A stretch of DNA of 64,000 nucleotides from positions 62,001 to 126,000 of the forward strand of contig CABUIE010000004.1 in assembly GCA_902491565.1 (NCBI GenBank), in the 5' to 3' direction. The number at the start of each line of letters is the position of its first letter. Positions within the stretch are counted from its first letter, which is position 1. The notes under the pieces are model-generated. The model searched no databases. It saw only the letters and a program-made list of their open reading frames with translations, and was not told the DNA's origin. This document shows positions 44,053 to 55,312 of the stretch, in pieces. Origin of the DNA: an uncultured Collinsella sp. (GTDB taxonomy: Bacteria > Actinomycetota > Coriobacteriia > Coriobacteriales > Coriobacteriaceae). The position numbers were made by a program, and so were the translations under genes.

Positions 44053-44165
44053 CCGGCAGTTAGGGACGTTCCTTTCCTGCCGGTACTTGGGGACACTCCT
44101 TGGCGCGTCAGAGCCAGTCGTCCGGGGATGGAGGGACCATTCTGGCCTTTGGCGGTCACCCGAGG
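43640..44165 (+). repeat. Direct repeat copy B (FHA 3' end and trailer)
   Basis: Second copy of 36900-37440. Differences are spread over the whole length, mostly at third codon positions, so the copies are not from a very recent tandem event; a donor strain allele is more likely. Confidence 0.8.
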
Positions 44166-44503
44166 TAAACCTTTACCGCCCGCCTATATTTGTCGAAATT
44201 ACACTTAACGGCGGGGTACAATAAACCCGCATGCGGATTTCCGTTGCGGGCGCTTCCCATCGCCGGGGCGTGCCCGGGAGCATCCGGCATGCGGCCTTTG
44301 CGGCGCTCGGTCATGTGCAAGACGGGCGGTCGGGTCTGTGGGGCGCATCAGCTGCCCCTCGCCTCGGCATGTCTTCTCTCCACGCCACGTACCTGCTGCT
44401 GAGCCTGCCTGCCAGATGATTGGAAGCAACAGCGTAAATCCCATCACGCCAACATCCCGGCGATCGCCGGGGCCTGTATACCTATATGAGAGGAGAGGGG
44501 TAT
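44166..44503 (+). promoter_or_regulatory. Long leader before nifJ
   Basis: A possible -10 box TACAAT lies at 44216-44221 in GGGGTACAATAAACC. That would give a 5' leader of about 275 bases, GC-rich and able to fold (for example CGGGGCGTGCCCGGG). No known riboswitch pattern is evident. Confidence 0.3.
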
Positions 44504-48043
<3,540 letters not shown>

Positions 48044-48053
48044 GTCTCCCACC

Positions 48054-48178
48054 GCAGGACCTGAGGGCTAACCTTCGCGGACGTCCTCGGACATGAAAGA
48101 ACCCCTGCTGCGCATTACGTGCGGCGGGGGTTCTTTCGTCCTGCGGAGTGTCCGCGAAGGTTAGCCCTCAGATCCTGC
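48054..48178 (+). terminator. Nested inverted repeat and terminator after nifJ
   Basis: Outer arms of 29 bases (48054-48082 and 48150-48178) pair with a single mismatch. Inside them GAAAGAACCCC (48095-48105) pairs with GGGGTTCTTTC (48127-48137). The inner hairpin is a terminator-like stem; the outer arms are much longer than termination needs. Confidence 0.75.
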
Positions 48179-48698
48179 TACGGCTACGTCCTCGGATTGT
48201 GTGGGCGGATGACGGATGTGGTTGGTCGGGTATTCCGTCTCCTTCGCCGTTTCGTGGTTTTGCCGCGAAACCTCGCGCCACTTTGGGGATGGATGGGGGA
48301 CTTGGCTGTTGCCGCCTTTTCGGAGCCCTTCTTTATTCCTTATGCTGGATGAAAAGCCCCTTGTTTTTGCAGGGGTGCATACTCGACTTATAAGTGCATA
48401 GAATCTCGTATAGTGCGAGTAAGATATTGCGCTGTCTGTTTTGTGTTTAGCAAAGATATAGTTTGCATAATCTGGTCTAATCCCTGCTCTATTAAAATAA
48501 AGTTGCACGTAAATGGCGTAGATATGCTTGAGCTGGGGTTCTGTACGCTGAGCGGATAAAAACGACCGTTCACCGTTCCGCTATTTTCAAAATGAATAAA
48601 ATGAGCGATAAAGAGAATATAAACCTTAATAAACTCGCGTATCGCACGGACGCGGGTTATTAATGGGTTGTAGGCCTTTTACAGAAAGGATTCCAGCA
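48179..48698. other. Intergenic region before arcC
   Basis: 520 bases with no acceptable gene on either strand. The last 200 bases are AT-rich and should contain the arcC promoter; I cannot fix the boxes. Confidence 0.4.
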
Positions 48699-49661
48699 AT
48701 GTCTAAGCCTCTTGGCAAGCCCGATCGTATTGTCGTCGCCCTTGGCGGCAACGCCCTCGGCAACAACCCCGTCGAGCAGATCGAGGCCGTGAGCAACACC
48801 GCCCACGCTCTCCTCGGTCTCATCGAGCAGGGCAACGAGATCATCATCACCCACGGCAACGGCCCGCAGGTCGGCATGATCCAGAACGCCTTCGCCGCTG
48901 CCCACGATGCCATCGGTACCCCCGAGATGCCGCTGCCCGAGTGCGGCGCCATGTCCCAGGGCTACATTGGTTATCACCTGCAGCAGGGCATCGGCCGCGA
49001 GATGCACAAGCGCTATAAGCGTTGGCACGCCGCCACCGTCGTCACCCAGATCGAGTGCGACCCCGACGATCCCGCGTTCAAGAACCCGACCAAGCCGATC
49101 GGCCCCTTCTACACCGAGGAGCAGGCCAAGGAGTTCATGGCCGAGGATCCCTCCAAGGTCTTCGTCGAGGATTCCGGCCGCGGCTGGCGTCGCGTCGTCG
49201 CTTCCCCCGATCCCAAGAAGATCGTTGAGGCTGACTCCATCCTCAACCTGCTCGACAACGAGTTCATCGTCATCGCCTGCGGTGGCGGCGGCATCCCCGT
49301 CGTCCGCGACTACGAGAACAAGGGCTGCTACAAGGGCGTTCCCGCCGTCATCGACAAGGACCTGGGCGGCGAGCTGCTGGCCGAGGACTGCGACGCCGAC
49401 GTTCTGTTCCTGCTGACCGCCGTTGAGCATGTCGCCATCAACTTCGGCAAGCCCAACCAGGAGGAGCTCGAGGACCTCACCGCCGACGAGGCCGAGCGCC
49501 TGGCCGACGAGGGCCAGTTCGGCAAGGGTTCCATGGAGCCCAAGGTCCGCGCTGCCATCAAGTTCGCCCGTTCCCGCAAGGGCCGCACCTGCATCATCGG
49601 CGCTCTGGACAAGGCCGCCGAGACCATGGCCGGCCTCTCCGGTACCCGCATCCACGAGTAG
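48699..49661 (+). CDS. arcC: Carbamate kinase
   Basis: 320 residues from ATG 48699 (AAAGGAT upstream); earlier in-frame codons lack a site. Starts RIVVALGGNALGN, the amino acid kinase phosphate loop, and shows ITHGNGPQVGMI, the VIDKDLGGELLA block and VAINFGKPNQEEL near the nucleotide site. It makes ATP from carbamoyl phosphate and ADP. No arginine deiminase or ornithine carbamoyltransferase gene is adjacent, so the carbamoyl phosphate source lies elsewhere. Highly biased codons suggest strong expression. Confidence 0.96.
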   Translation: MSKPLGKPDRIVVALGGNALGNNPVEQIEAVSNTAHALLGLIEQGNEIIITHGNGPQVGMIQNAFAAAHDAIGTPEMPLPECGAMSQGYIGYHLQQGIGREMHKRYKRWHAATVVTQIECDPDDPAFKNPTKPIGPFYTEEQAKEFMAEDPSKVFVEDSGRGWRRVVASPDPKKIVEADSILNLLDNEFIVIACGGGGIPVVRDYENKGCYKGVPAVIDKDLGGELLAEDCDADVLFLLTAVEHVAINFGKPNQEELEDLTADEAERLADEGQFGKGSMEPKVRAAIKFARSRKGRTCIIGALDKAAETMAGLSGTRIHE

Positions 49662-49726
49662 TCTCTACTCTGTTGCCTCTCTCGTGGGCGCCAGGCAAAG
49701 CGCCCACAAACTAGCCTCTCTTCCTG

Positions 49727-49760
49727 AGCCCCGCAGTCCGCTCCGGCTGCGGGGCTTTTG
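49727..49760 (+). terminator. Terminator of arcC
   Basis: AGCCCCGCAG (49727-49736) with CTGCGGGGCT (49747-49756), then TTTT. A weaker hairpin GTGGGCG/CGCCCAC precedes it at 49684-49707. Confidence 0.88.
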
Positions 49761-49787
49761 CTATTCACCTAGTCATTGGGGACAAAC

Positions 49788-49866
49788 CCGGCACTTGGGG
49801 ACGGTCCTTTCCTGCCGGCAGCTTGGGACAGTCCTTAATAGTCATTGGGGACGTTCTTAAACGACT
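49788..49866 (+). repeat. Dispersed repeat family, copy interrupted by IS110
   Basis: Contains CGGCACTTGGGGACGGTCC, CTGCCGGCAGCTTGGGACAG and GTCATTGGGGACGTTCTTAA. Related units are at 37317-37363, 44053-44098, 56850-56970 and 57187-57213. The downstream half of this copy (ACTCATTTAAGTCTGTCCCC and AATGACTG) resumes at 51070, after the IS. Confidence 0.75.
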
Positions 49867-49868
49867 AG

Positions 49869-50133
49869 CCAAACAAGAACGTCCATTACAGTCGAAATTG
49901 TCAGCCCGGGCCCGTCTCGGGCTACGATTGAGGCGCGCCCAGAACGGGCCGCCGACCGGGCGCCCGCGCACGGCCGAACGTCCCTGCCCCCGAGAGGGCC
50001 TGTTGGGTGCTGCCGGCGCGGGGCGCGCCGCCCCCGACGGCTGATAGGAAAGTGCCGGGCAGGTGCCGCGGCTGGTAATGTGAGTGCCGAGGGGGAGGCC
50101 ATCCGGTCGAACGACTACCGGAAGGATACCACC
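49869..50133 (+). ncRNA. Candidate bridge RNA region of the IS110 element
   Basis: IS110-group elements with a long left end encode a structured bridge RNA between the left terminus and the transposase. This GC-rich stretch contains hairpins (for example GGCGCG/CGCGCC near 50014-50028, and CCGGT 50103-50107 with ACCGG 50117-50121). The loop of the last one includes most of AACGACTA (50110-50117), the sequence that ends the left target flank (49860-49867) and the IS right end (51063-51070). GTTGGGTG (50002-50009) is the exact reverse complement of CACCCAAC (51058-51065) at the right end. RNA boundaries and guide roles are inferred. Confidence 0.5.
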
Positions 50134-51030
50134 GTGAAAGCGCCATCCACCAGGCCCGCGGCCGTGCTCGGCCTGGACGTCGGCAAGTCATCGCACTGGG
50201 CCTGCCTGATCGACCGCGACGGGGAGGTGCTGGACAGCGCCCCCGTCCGCAACAGGGAGGCCGAGCTCGACGCGCTGTTCGCCTCCGCGCCCGCCGGCAC
50301 GCTCGTCGTCGTCGACCAGTTCCGCAACATAGGGTCCCTCGCCGTGAGGCGGGCCCGCGCCGCGGGGCTCGGGGTCGCCTACCTGCCCGGCCTCGCCGCC
50401 AGCCGCGCCGCGGGCCTGTTCGCCGGCGAGGCCAAGACCGACGAGCGCGACGCCGCGGTGATCGCGCGGACCGCCCTGGGCGTGCCGGACTCCCTGTCGG
50501 GGGTCCCGGGCCGCGGCGAGGCCCTCGAGGCCGCTCGCGCCCTCTCGTCGCAGCGCGACCACGTCGTCGCCTGCGCGACCAGGGACAAGAACCGCCTGCG
50601 CGCGGTGCTGCTCGAGTCCTGCCCGGCCCTCGAGGCCGCGGTCGACCTGTCGGACCGGCGGTGGCTGGAGCTGCTCACCGTGCCCGGCATCGGCCCGAGG
50701 ACCGCGGCGCAGCTCGCGGTGTCGGTCGACATCGGGAGGTTCCCGGACCACGACCACCTGGCCTCGTACTGCGGCATAGCCCCGAGGGTGAGGAGCTCCG
50801 GCACGTCGGTGAGGTCGGTCAGGGCGTCCAGGCGCGGCGACGCGAGGCTCAAGTCCCTGCTGATCTTCTCGTGCAACAGCCTGGTGAGGTCCTCGGGGCG
50901 CTACGGCGAGTACTACCGGGCCTGCAGGGCGCGGGGCATGGGGCACGGGCGGGCGCTCAAGGCCGTCGCGAGGAAGCGGCTCAGGGCGATATACGCCGTG
51001 ATGCGCGACCGGGTGCCCTACCGGGAGTAG
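50134..51030 (+). CDS. IS110-family transposase (DEDD recombinase)
   Basis: 298 residues from GTG 50134, eight bases after GGAAGG; a longer frame from GTG 50080 would run through the probable RNA region. The N-terminal RuvC-like domain has LGLDVGKSSHWACLI, VVVDQFRN (Asp where Glu is usual) and AKTDERDAAVIA. The C-terminal domain has LLTVPGIGPRTAAQLAVS and SYCGIAP, then ASRRGDARLKSLLIFSCNS, where the nucleophile Ser is expected. This family moves DNA through a bridge-RNA-guided recombination rather than by the usual DDE reaction. Confidence 0.92.
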   Translation: MKAPSTRPAAVLGLDVGKSSHWACLIDRDGEVLDSAPVRNREAELDALFASAPAGTLVVVDQFRNIGSLAVRRARAAGLGVAYLPGLAASRAAGLFAGEAKTDERDAAVIARTALGVPDSLSGVPGRGEALEAARALSSQRDHVVACATRDKNRLRAVLLESCPALEAAVDLSDRRWLELLTVPGIGPRTAAQLAVSVDIGRFPDHDHLASYCGIAPRVRSSGTSVRSVRASRRGDARLKSLLIFSCNSLVRSSGRYGEYYRACRARGMGHGRALKAVARKRLRAIYAVMRDRVPYRE

Positions 51031-51270
51031 CCCCGACGGTTGACAAAACTATAGGAACACCCAACGACTACTCATTTAAGTCTGTCCCCAATGACTGCCC
51101 AATGGCTGGGAAGGCGCATCCCACACCGACGCATTGCCTTCGGGCCCTCTCCCCAGGCTCTCCATAGCTCAGCTGGACTCCCCGCAACTTGTTCCGAGTT
51201 GGCGGAACGAGCGCGACGTGGAGTGTCATTCTTTACCGCGTTAGACTAGACGCAGGGAAAGGAGGAGGAC

Positions 51271-53166
51271 ATGGATGCTCGCGTCAAGCAGCTTGTAAAT
51301 ATGATCGAGGACGCTCAGCCTGTCGCTGTCGCGGTACTTGCCAAGCGTCTCGAGGTAAGCGAGCGCGCCGTGAGAAACTATATCCATCGCGCAAACGACA
51401 ACCTTGCAGGGGTTGCACGCATCGTTGGCAGCAAGGGGCAGTATCGTATCGATGTTGCACGTGCAGATGAGCTTGCTCGCTTGCTAGACGGTGCGGCTCT
51501 GGCCCATCCGGGCATTCCTGATACGCGCGACGGCCGTGTGTCCTTCCTTCTTAACGACCTCCTCATGCGGTCCCAGTGGGTGACGATTGAGGAGTATGCG
51601 GATTTACTCTACGTTTCGGCGCGAACTCTGTCCAATGACATGCGTCTGGTAGAGCAGAAACTCGCCCAATTTGACTTAACGCTCGAAAAGCGCCCACGCT
51701 ACGGAATCCGCGTTGCGGGCGGGGAGTCGCAGCGGCGCCTGTGCCTGGCCTCGCTGGTGAGGCCCGTGTTGCCCGACACCGACGATGCAAAGCTCGCCGA
51801 GCGCCTGCGGGCCATCGCCGCATGTGTGGACGATGCTCTGACGGCCTCGCCCGTCACGGTGAGCTCGCCGGCATCCCGCAATCTCATCATGCATCTTTAC
51901 ATTGCTCTTGGCCGCATCGAGCAGGGCTGCTATGTCCCAGCTGCAGAATCGGACGTTCAAAAACTGGAGGGAACGCGCGAATACGCCGCGGCTTTCCAGA
52001 TTGCCGCAAACATCAAGGATGCCCTGGGCGTGAGCATGCCCCGAGAAGAGGTTGCCTTTATCGCAATCCATTTGCTCGGCAGGGGCACGGGCGTGCCCGA
52101 GAAGGGCTCTGCCGTTATCTCGGACGAGATGTGGGAGATTGCTTCCGAGATGGTACGTGCGGTCAACGATGAGTTTAGGTTTGACTTTAGCGGCGATCTT
52201 GAACTTCGCATGAACCTTGCTCGGCATATCGGCCCTCTGGGCTATCGCCTTGAATATCACATGCATATGGATAACCCCATGCTGTCCGATATCAAGACGA
52301 GGTTTCCGTTGGCCTATTCGATGGCAGCTGGCACCTCGCAGGTACTCGAGCGTCATTTTGGCAGCCAGCCCTCTGATGAAGAGCTCGGCTACATCGCCAT
52401 GGCATTTGCCCTGGCCCTCGAGCAGCAAGCCGACCAGCCGCGTCGCAAACGCATCCTGATCGTGTGCGCCTCGGGAGCGGGAAGCGCCCGTATGCTCGAG
52501 CACCAGTACCGCAAGCAGTTTGGCATGTATATCGATTCGATTGAGACATGCGATGTCGCCCGCGTGGGAACGTTCGATTTTTCGCATATCGACTACGTGT
52601 TCACAACGGTGCCGCTCAACGTCAAGTTGCCCGTGCCCGTCCGCGAGGCCGATTTCTTCTTGGAGACGAGCGATGTCAACGCTATCCGCAAGGTGCTGAG
52701 CGACGACACTGCGCAATCGGACTCCGTAAGCTCTTTCTTTAGCCGTGCCCTGTTCTTCAACCGCGTTGAGGCGTCGTCGAAGCAGGCCGTTCTCCGATAT
52801 CTCTCCGAGCGCGCCGTCGAGAGCGGCCGTGTCGATGCCCAGTTTGCCCAAGAGGTCGCCGAGCGCGAGAGCGCGAGCGCCACCTCGTTTGGCAATGGGG
52901 TAGCCATGCCCCATGGGATGCATCCCTTGAGCGCCGAGGCCTTTGTTACCGTGGGCCTGCTCGAACATCCCATTCTTTGGGACGAATACGGCCATGAGGT
53001 CGATATCGTCTTTATGGTGTCGTTTGCCCGGTCGGGCGGCGATGAGGCGCGGATCTTGAGCTCACTGCTCGCCGAGATCTTTATGGACCGCCAGGGGGTC
53101 GAGCGCCTACGCGAGCGCCGGTCCTGGCATGAGCTGATGGCGCTTGTGCAAGCGCATACGGCTTAA
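51271..53166 (+). CDS. PRD-domain transcription regulator with PTS IIB- and IIA-like domains (MtlR/LicR type)
   Basis: 631 residues from ATG 51271 (AAAGGAGGAGG upstream). Two N-terminal helix-turn-helix units (LAKRLEVSERAVRNYIHR and YADLLYVSARTLSNDMRLVEQ), two PRD domains (about 180-290 and 295-400), a IIB-like domain (ILIVCASGAGSARML, Cys) and a C-terminal IIA-like domain with MPHGMHP, the phosphorylatable His. Phosphorylation by the PTS sets its activity. It is followed by IIA, IIB, IIC and a phospho-beta-glucosidase gene in the same direction, which it most likely activates when cellobiose-type sugars are present. Confidence 0.92.
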   Translation: MDARVKQLVNMIEDAQPVAVAVLAKRLEVSERAVRNYIHRANDNLAGVARIVGSKGQYRIDVARADELARLLDGAALAHPGIPDTRDGRVSFLLNDLLMRSQWVTIEEYADLLYVSARTLSNDMRLVEQKLAQFDLTLEKRPRYGIRVAGGESQRRLCLASLVRPVLPDTDDAKLAERLRAIAACVDDALTASPVTVSSPASRNLIMHLYIALGRIEQGCYVPAAESDVQKLEGTREYAAAFQIAANIKDALGVSMPREEVAFIAIHLLGRGTGVPEKGSAVISDEMWEIASEMVRAVNDEFRFDFSGDLELRMNLARHIGPLGYRLEYHMHMDNPMLSDIKTRFPLAYSMAAGTSQVLERHFGSQPSDEELGYIAMAFALALEQQADQPRRKRILIVCASGAGSARMLEHQYRKQFGMYIDSIETCDVARVGTFDFSHIDYVFTTVPLNVKLPVPVREADFFLETSDVNAIRKVLSDDTAQSDSVSSFFSRALFFNRVEASSKQAVLRYLSERAVESGRVDAQFAQEVAERESASATSFGNGVAMPHGMHPLSAEAFVTVGLLEHPILWDEYGHEVDIVFMVSFARSGGDEARILSSLLAEIFMDRQGVERLRERRSWHELMALVQAHTA

Positions 53167-53285
53167 GACTTCTTTTGTCGATGACCCTGTCAGTCTACCT
53201 GCAATAAACCTCGAGGACTGCGGGCGGGAGATAGGCGTTTCGAATATTCAAGTACAAACCAAACATCACGGGAGAGGAGACCGTT

Positions 53286-53612
53286 ATGGACGATCAGGGA
53301 ACCGAGATGGTTTCGTTTCAGCTGGTCGCTGCAGCGGGAGAGGCACGCAGCCTTGCCTTCGAAGCCCTTGAAAAGGCAAAGGCGGGGGATTTTGACGCCG
53401 CCGCCAAACTCATGAAGCAGTCAAAGGATGCGGGAATCAAGGCTCACCACATCCAAACGCAGCTGCTTTCGACTGAGGCAGCGGGCGAGCATCTGTCGGT
53501 GGATGTGTTGCTGGTCCATGCTCAGGACCACCTCATGTGCTCCATGCTTGCTCAGGAGCTCGTGCAGGAGCTGATCTGCCTGTATGAGCGCACTGCAACC
53601 AAGAACGCCTAG
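53286..53612 (+). CDS. PTS IIA component, lactose/cellobiose family
   Basis: 108 residues from ATG 53286 (GGAGAGGAG upstream). Three-helix protein with AHHIQTQLLSTEA and the HAQDHLM block, the pattern of the trimeric Lac-type IIA; the active His is in one of these segments. It passes phosphate from HPr to the IIB encoded next. Start of the cellobiose PTS operon, 119 bases behind the regulator. Confidence 0.93.
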   Translation: MDDQGTEMVSFQLVAAAGEARSLAFEALEKAKAGDFDAAAKLMKQSKDAGIKAHHIQTQLLSTEAAGEHLSVDVLLVHAQDHLMCSMLAQELVQELICLYERTATKNA

Positions 53613-53658
53613 CGGCGTGCGGTGACTATCCAACCAATCAATGCGAAGGGAATCCCTT

Positions 53659-53952
53659 ATGAAGATCCTTCTTGTTTGCGCAGCTGGTCTGTCTACAAGC
53701 ATTCTGATGAAGAAACTCGAGAAATATGCGGAGCAAAACGGCATCGAGCTCGATATCGATGCGGTGGGTATCGGCGAGTATCAGGAGACGTGCGCCAATT
53801 ATGACGTGCTGCTCTTGGGGCCGCAGGTGTCCTACCAGCTCAACACCGTCAAGCAGGGGAGCGGTAAGCCGACCGCGGTCATCCCCGCACAGGACTACGG
53901 CATGGGCAACGCCGCCAACGTGCTGGCACTCGCCCAGTCGCTGTTGGGTTAG
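53659..53952 (+). CDS. PTS IIB component, lactose/cellobiose family
   Basis: 97 residues from ATG 53659 (AAGGGA upstream; an ATG at 53641 lacks a site). The phosphocysteine loop is LLVCAAGLSTSIL at the very start, and LLLGPQVSYQL is the second conserved strand. It phosphorylates the sugar while it passes the IIC channel. Confidence 0.93.
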   Translation: MKILLVCAAGLSTSILMKKLEKYAEQNGIELDIDAVGIGEYQETCANYDVLLLGPQVSYQLNTVKQGSGKPTAVIPAQDYGMGNAANVLALAQSLLG

Positions 53953-53961
53953 GAGGCAACC

Positions 53962-55311
53962 ATGGAGAAGTTCATGACCCTGCTTCAGGAAAAACTGACC
54001 CCTATCGCCAATTTCTGCGGCACCGAGCGCCACTTTGCCTCCATGCAAAAGGGCTTTATGAGCGCGATCAGCTTCATCTTGGTATCTGCCGTCTTTATGA
54101 TCCTCGCCAACCCGCCGGTCACGGCCGACCTGGTGGCACAGGGCGGGTTCTGGTCCGTCTTTGGCCCTTGGCTCGATTTTGCCACGGCCAATAAGCTCAC
54201 GCTGCTCATTCCCTTCAACATGACGATGGGCATACTGTCGGTGATCGTGACGTTCGCAATCGCCTATAACCTGGCGGGCACCTACAAGATGCCCAAGCTT
54301 AACGCCGGCATGACCTCGCTGGTGATGTTCCTGATCGCCGCGGCGCCGTCGTCCTACTACCAGCTTGCTGACGAGTCCGTGCTCCAGGCGGTCCCCTGCA
54401 CCTATCTGGGTGCGCAGGGCCTGTTTACCGCCATCATCGTTGCCTTGGTCTCCGTCGAGGTCACGCGCTTCTGCCAGACCAAGGGCATCACCATCAAGAT
54501 GCCCGATGGCGTGCCGCCGTTTTTGTCCGAAACCTTTGGCGCCATCGTACCTATGCTCGCCAACATCCTCATCTTCTTTGGCGGCAACCTGCTGATCCAG
54601 ATGATCGATCCCGCGCTGTCCATCCCCTCGGTTATCGAGAAGCTGCTCGCTGCCCCGCTTTCCGTCGCAGTTGACTCTGTGCCCGGCGCACTGCTTATCT
54701 GCTTCATGACGCTGCTGTTTTGGTGCTTTGGCGTCCACGGCAACATGATCGTAATGCCCATCACCGCCCCGGTCACGCTTGCCGCCTTTGCCGCCAACGC
54801 CTCGCTCTATGCTGCCGGGCAGCCGCTTGAGTTCCACCCGGCGCTCATGTCGTTGGCCATCAACCTCATCGGCGGCACGGGTAATACGTTCTCTTTTGTG
54901 GCGCTCTGCGCGTTTAGGGCAAAGTCGCAGCAGCTCAAGGCATTTGGCAGGGCATCGATCGTGCCGAGCTTCTTCCGTATCTCCGAGCCCGCGATCTTCG
55001 GCGCGCCCATCATCTTCAACCCGATCCTCATGATTCCGTTTGTGCTAGGCGGCATGATCTCGGCCCTGCTGTATTGGGGTGCGGTCTCACTGGGTCTTGT
55101 CTCTAACTTCTACATCTTGGTGAGCGGCACGTTCCCCATCTTCGTTCAGGGCTTTGTCCAGTGCCTCGACCCGCGCATCTGGGTGTTTACGATCGTTTTG
55201 ATCGTGGTCATGGCTGTGGTCTGGTACCCGTTCTTTAAGGTGTACGATAACCAGCTCCTGGCTCAGGAGCAGGAGAACGCCGCGGCAGCTTCTGCCGAGG
55301 ATGCTGAGTAG
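53962..55311 (+). CDS. PTS IIC component, lactose/cellobiose family
   Basis: 449 residues from ATG 53962 (AGGAGG directly after the IIB stop). About ten membrane segments and the CWFGVHG-like sequence FWCFGVHGNMIV, plus FFRISEPAIFGAPIIFNP, the sugar-binding loops of cellobiose/chitobiose permeases. Imports beta-linked disaccharides such as cellobiose; the exact sugar is not determined. One base separates its stop from the hydrolase start. Confidence 0.93.
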   Translation: MEKFMTLLQEKLTPIANFCGTERHFASMQKGFMSAISFILVSAVFMILANPPVTADLVAQGGFWSVFGPWLDFATANKLTLLIPFNMTMGILSVIVTFAIAYNLAGTYKMPKLNAGMTSLVMFLIAAAPSSYYQLADESVLQAVPCTYLGAQGLFTAIIVALVSVEVTRFCQTKGITIKMPDGVPPFLSETFGAIVPMLANILIFFGGNLLIQMIDPALSIPSVIEKLLAAPLSVAVDSVPGALLICFMTLLFWCFGVHGNMIVMPITAPVTLAAFAANASLYAAGQPLEFHPALMSLAINLIGGTGNTFSFVALCAFRAKSQQLKAFGRASIVPSFFRISEPAIFGAPIIFNPILMIPFVLGGMISALLYWGAVSLGLVSNFYILVSGTFPIFVQGFVQCLDPRIWVFTIVLIVVMAVVWYPFFKVYDNQLLAQEQENAAAASAEDAE

Positions 55312-55312
55312 C

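Larger units (their letters stand above)
49867..51069 (+). mobile_element. Complete IS110-family insertion sequence, about 1.2 kb
   Basis: Ends are set by comparison with the uninterrupted repeat at 56.85 kb: left flank ...TTAAACGACT, right flank ACTCATTTAAG. The 2-base core is probably the CT at 49865-49866 and again at 51068-51069, and no terminal inverted repeats or longer target duplication are seen, as is usual for the family. A 265-base left end precedes the transposase gene; the right end is short (about 40 bases). Confidence 0.8.

Noticed and set aside
48161..48508. Minus-strand frame of 115 codons between nifJ and arcC
   Set aside because: No ribosome site and it enters the nifJ inverted repeat.
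51160..51230. tRNA-like words (ATAGCTCAGCTGGA) before the PRD regulator
   Set aside because: No acceptor, anticodon or T arm can be folded around them.
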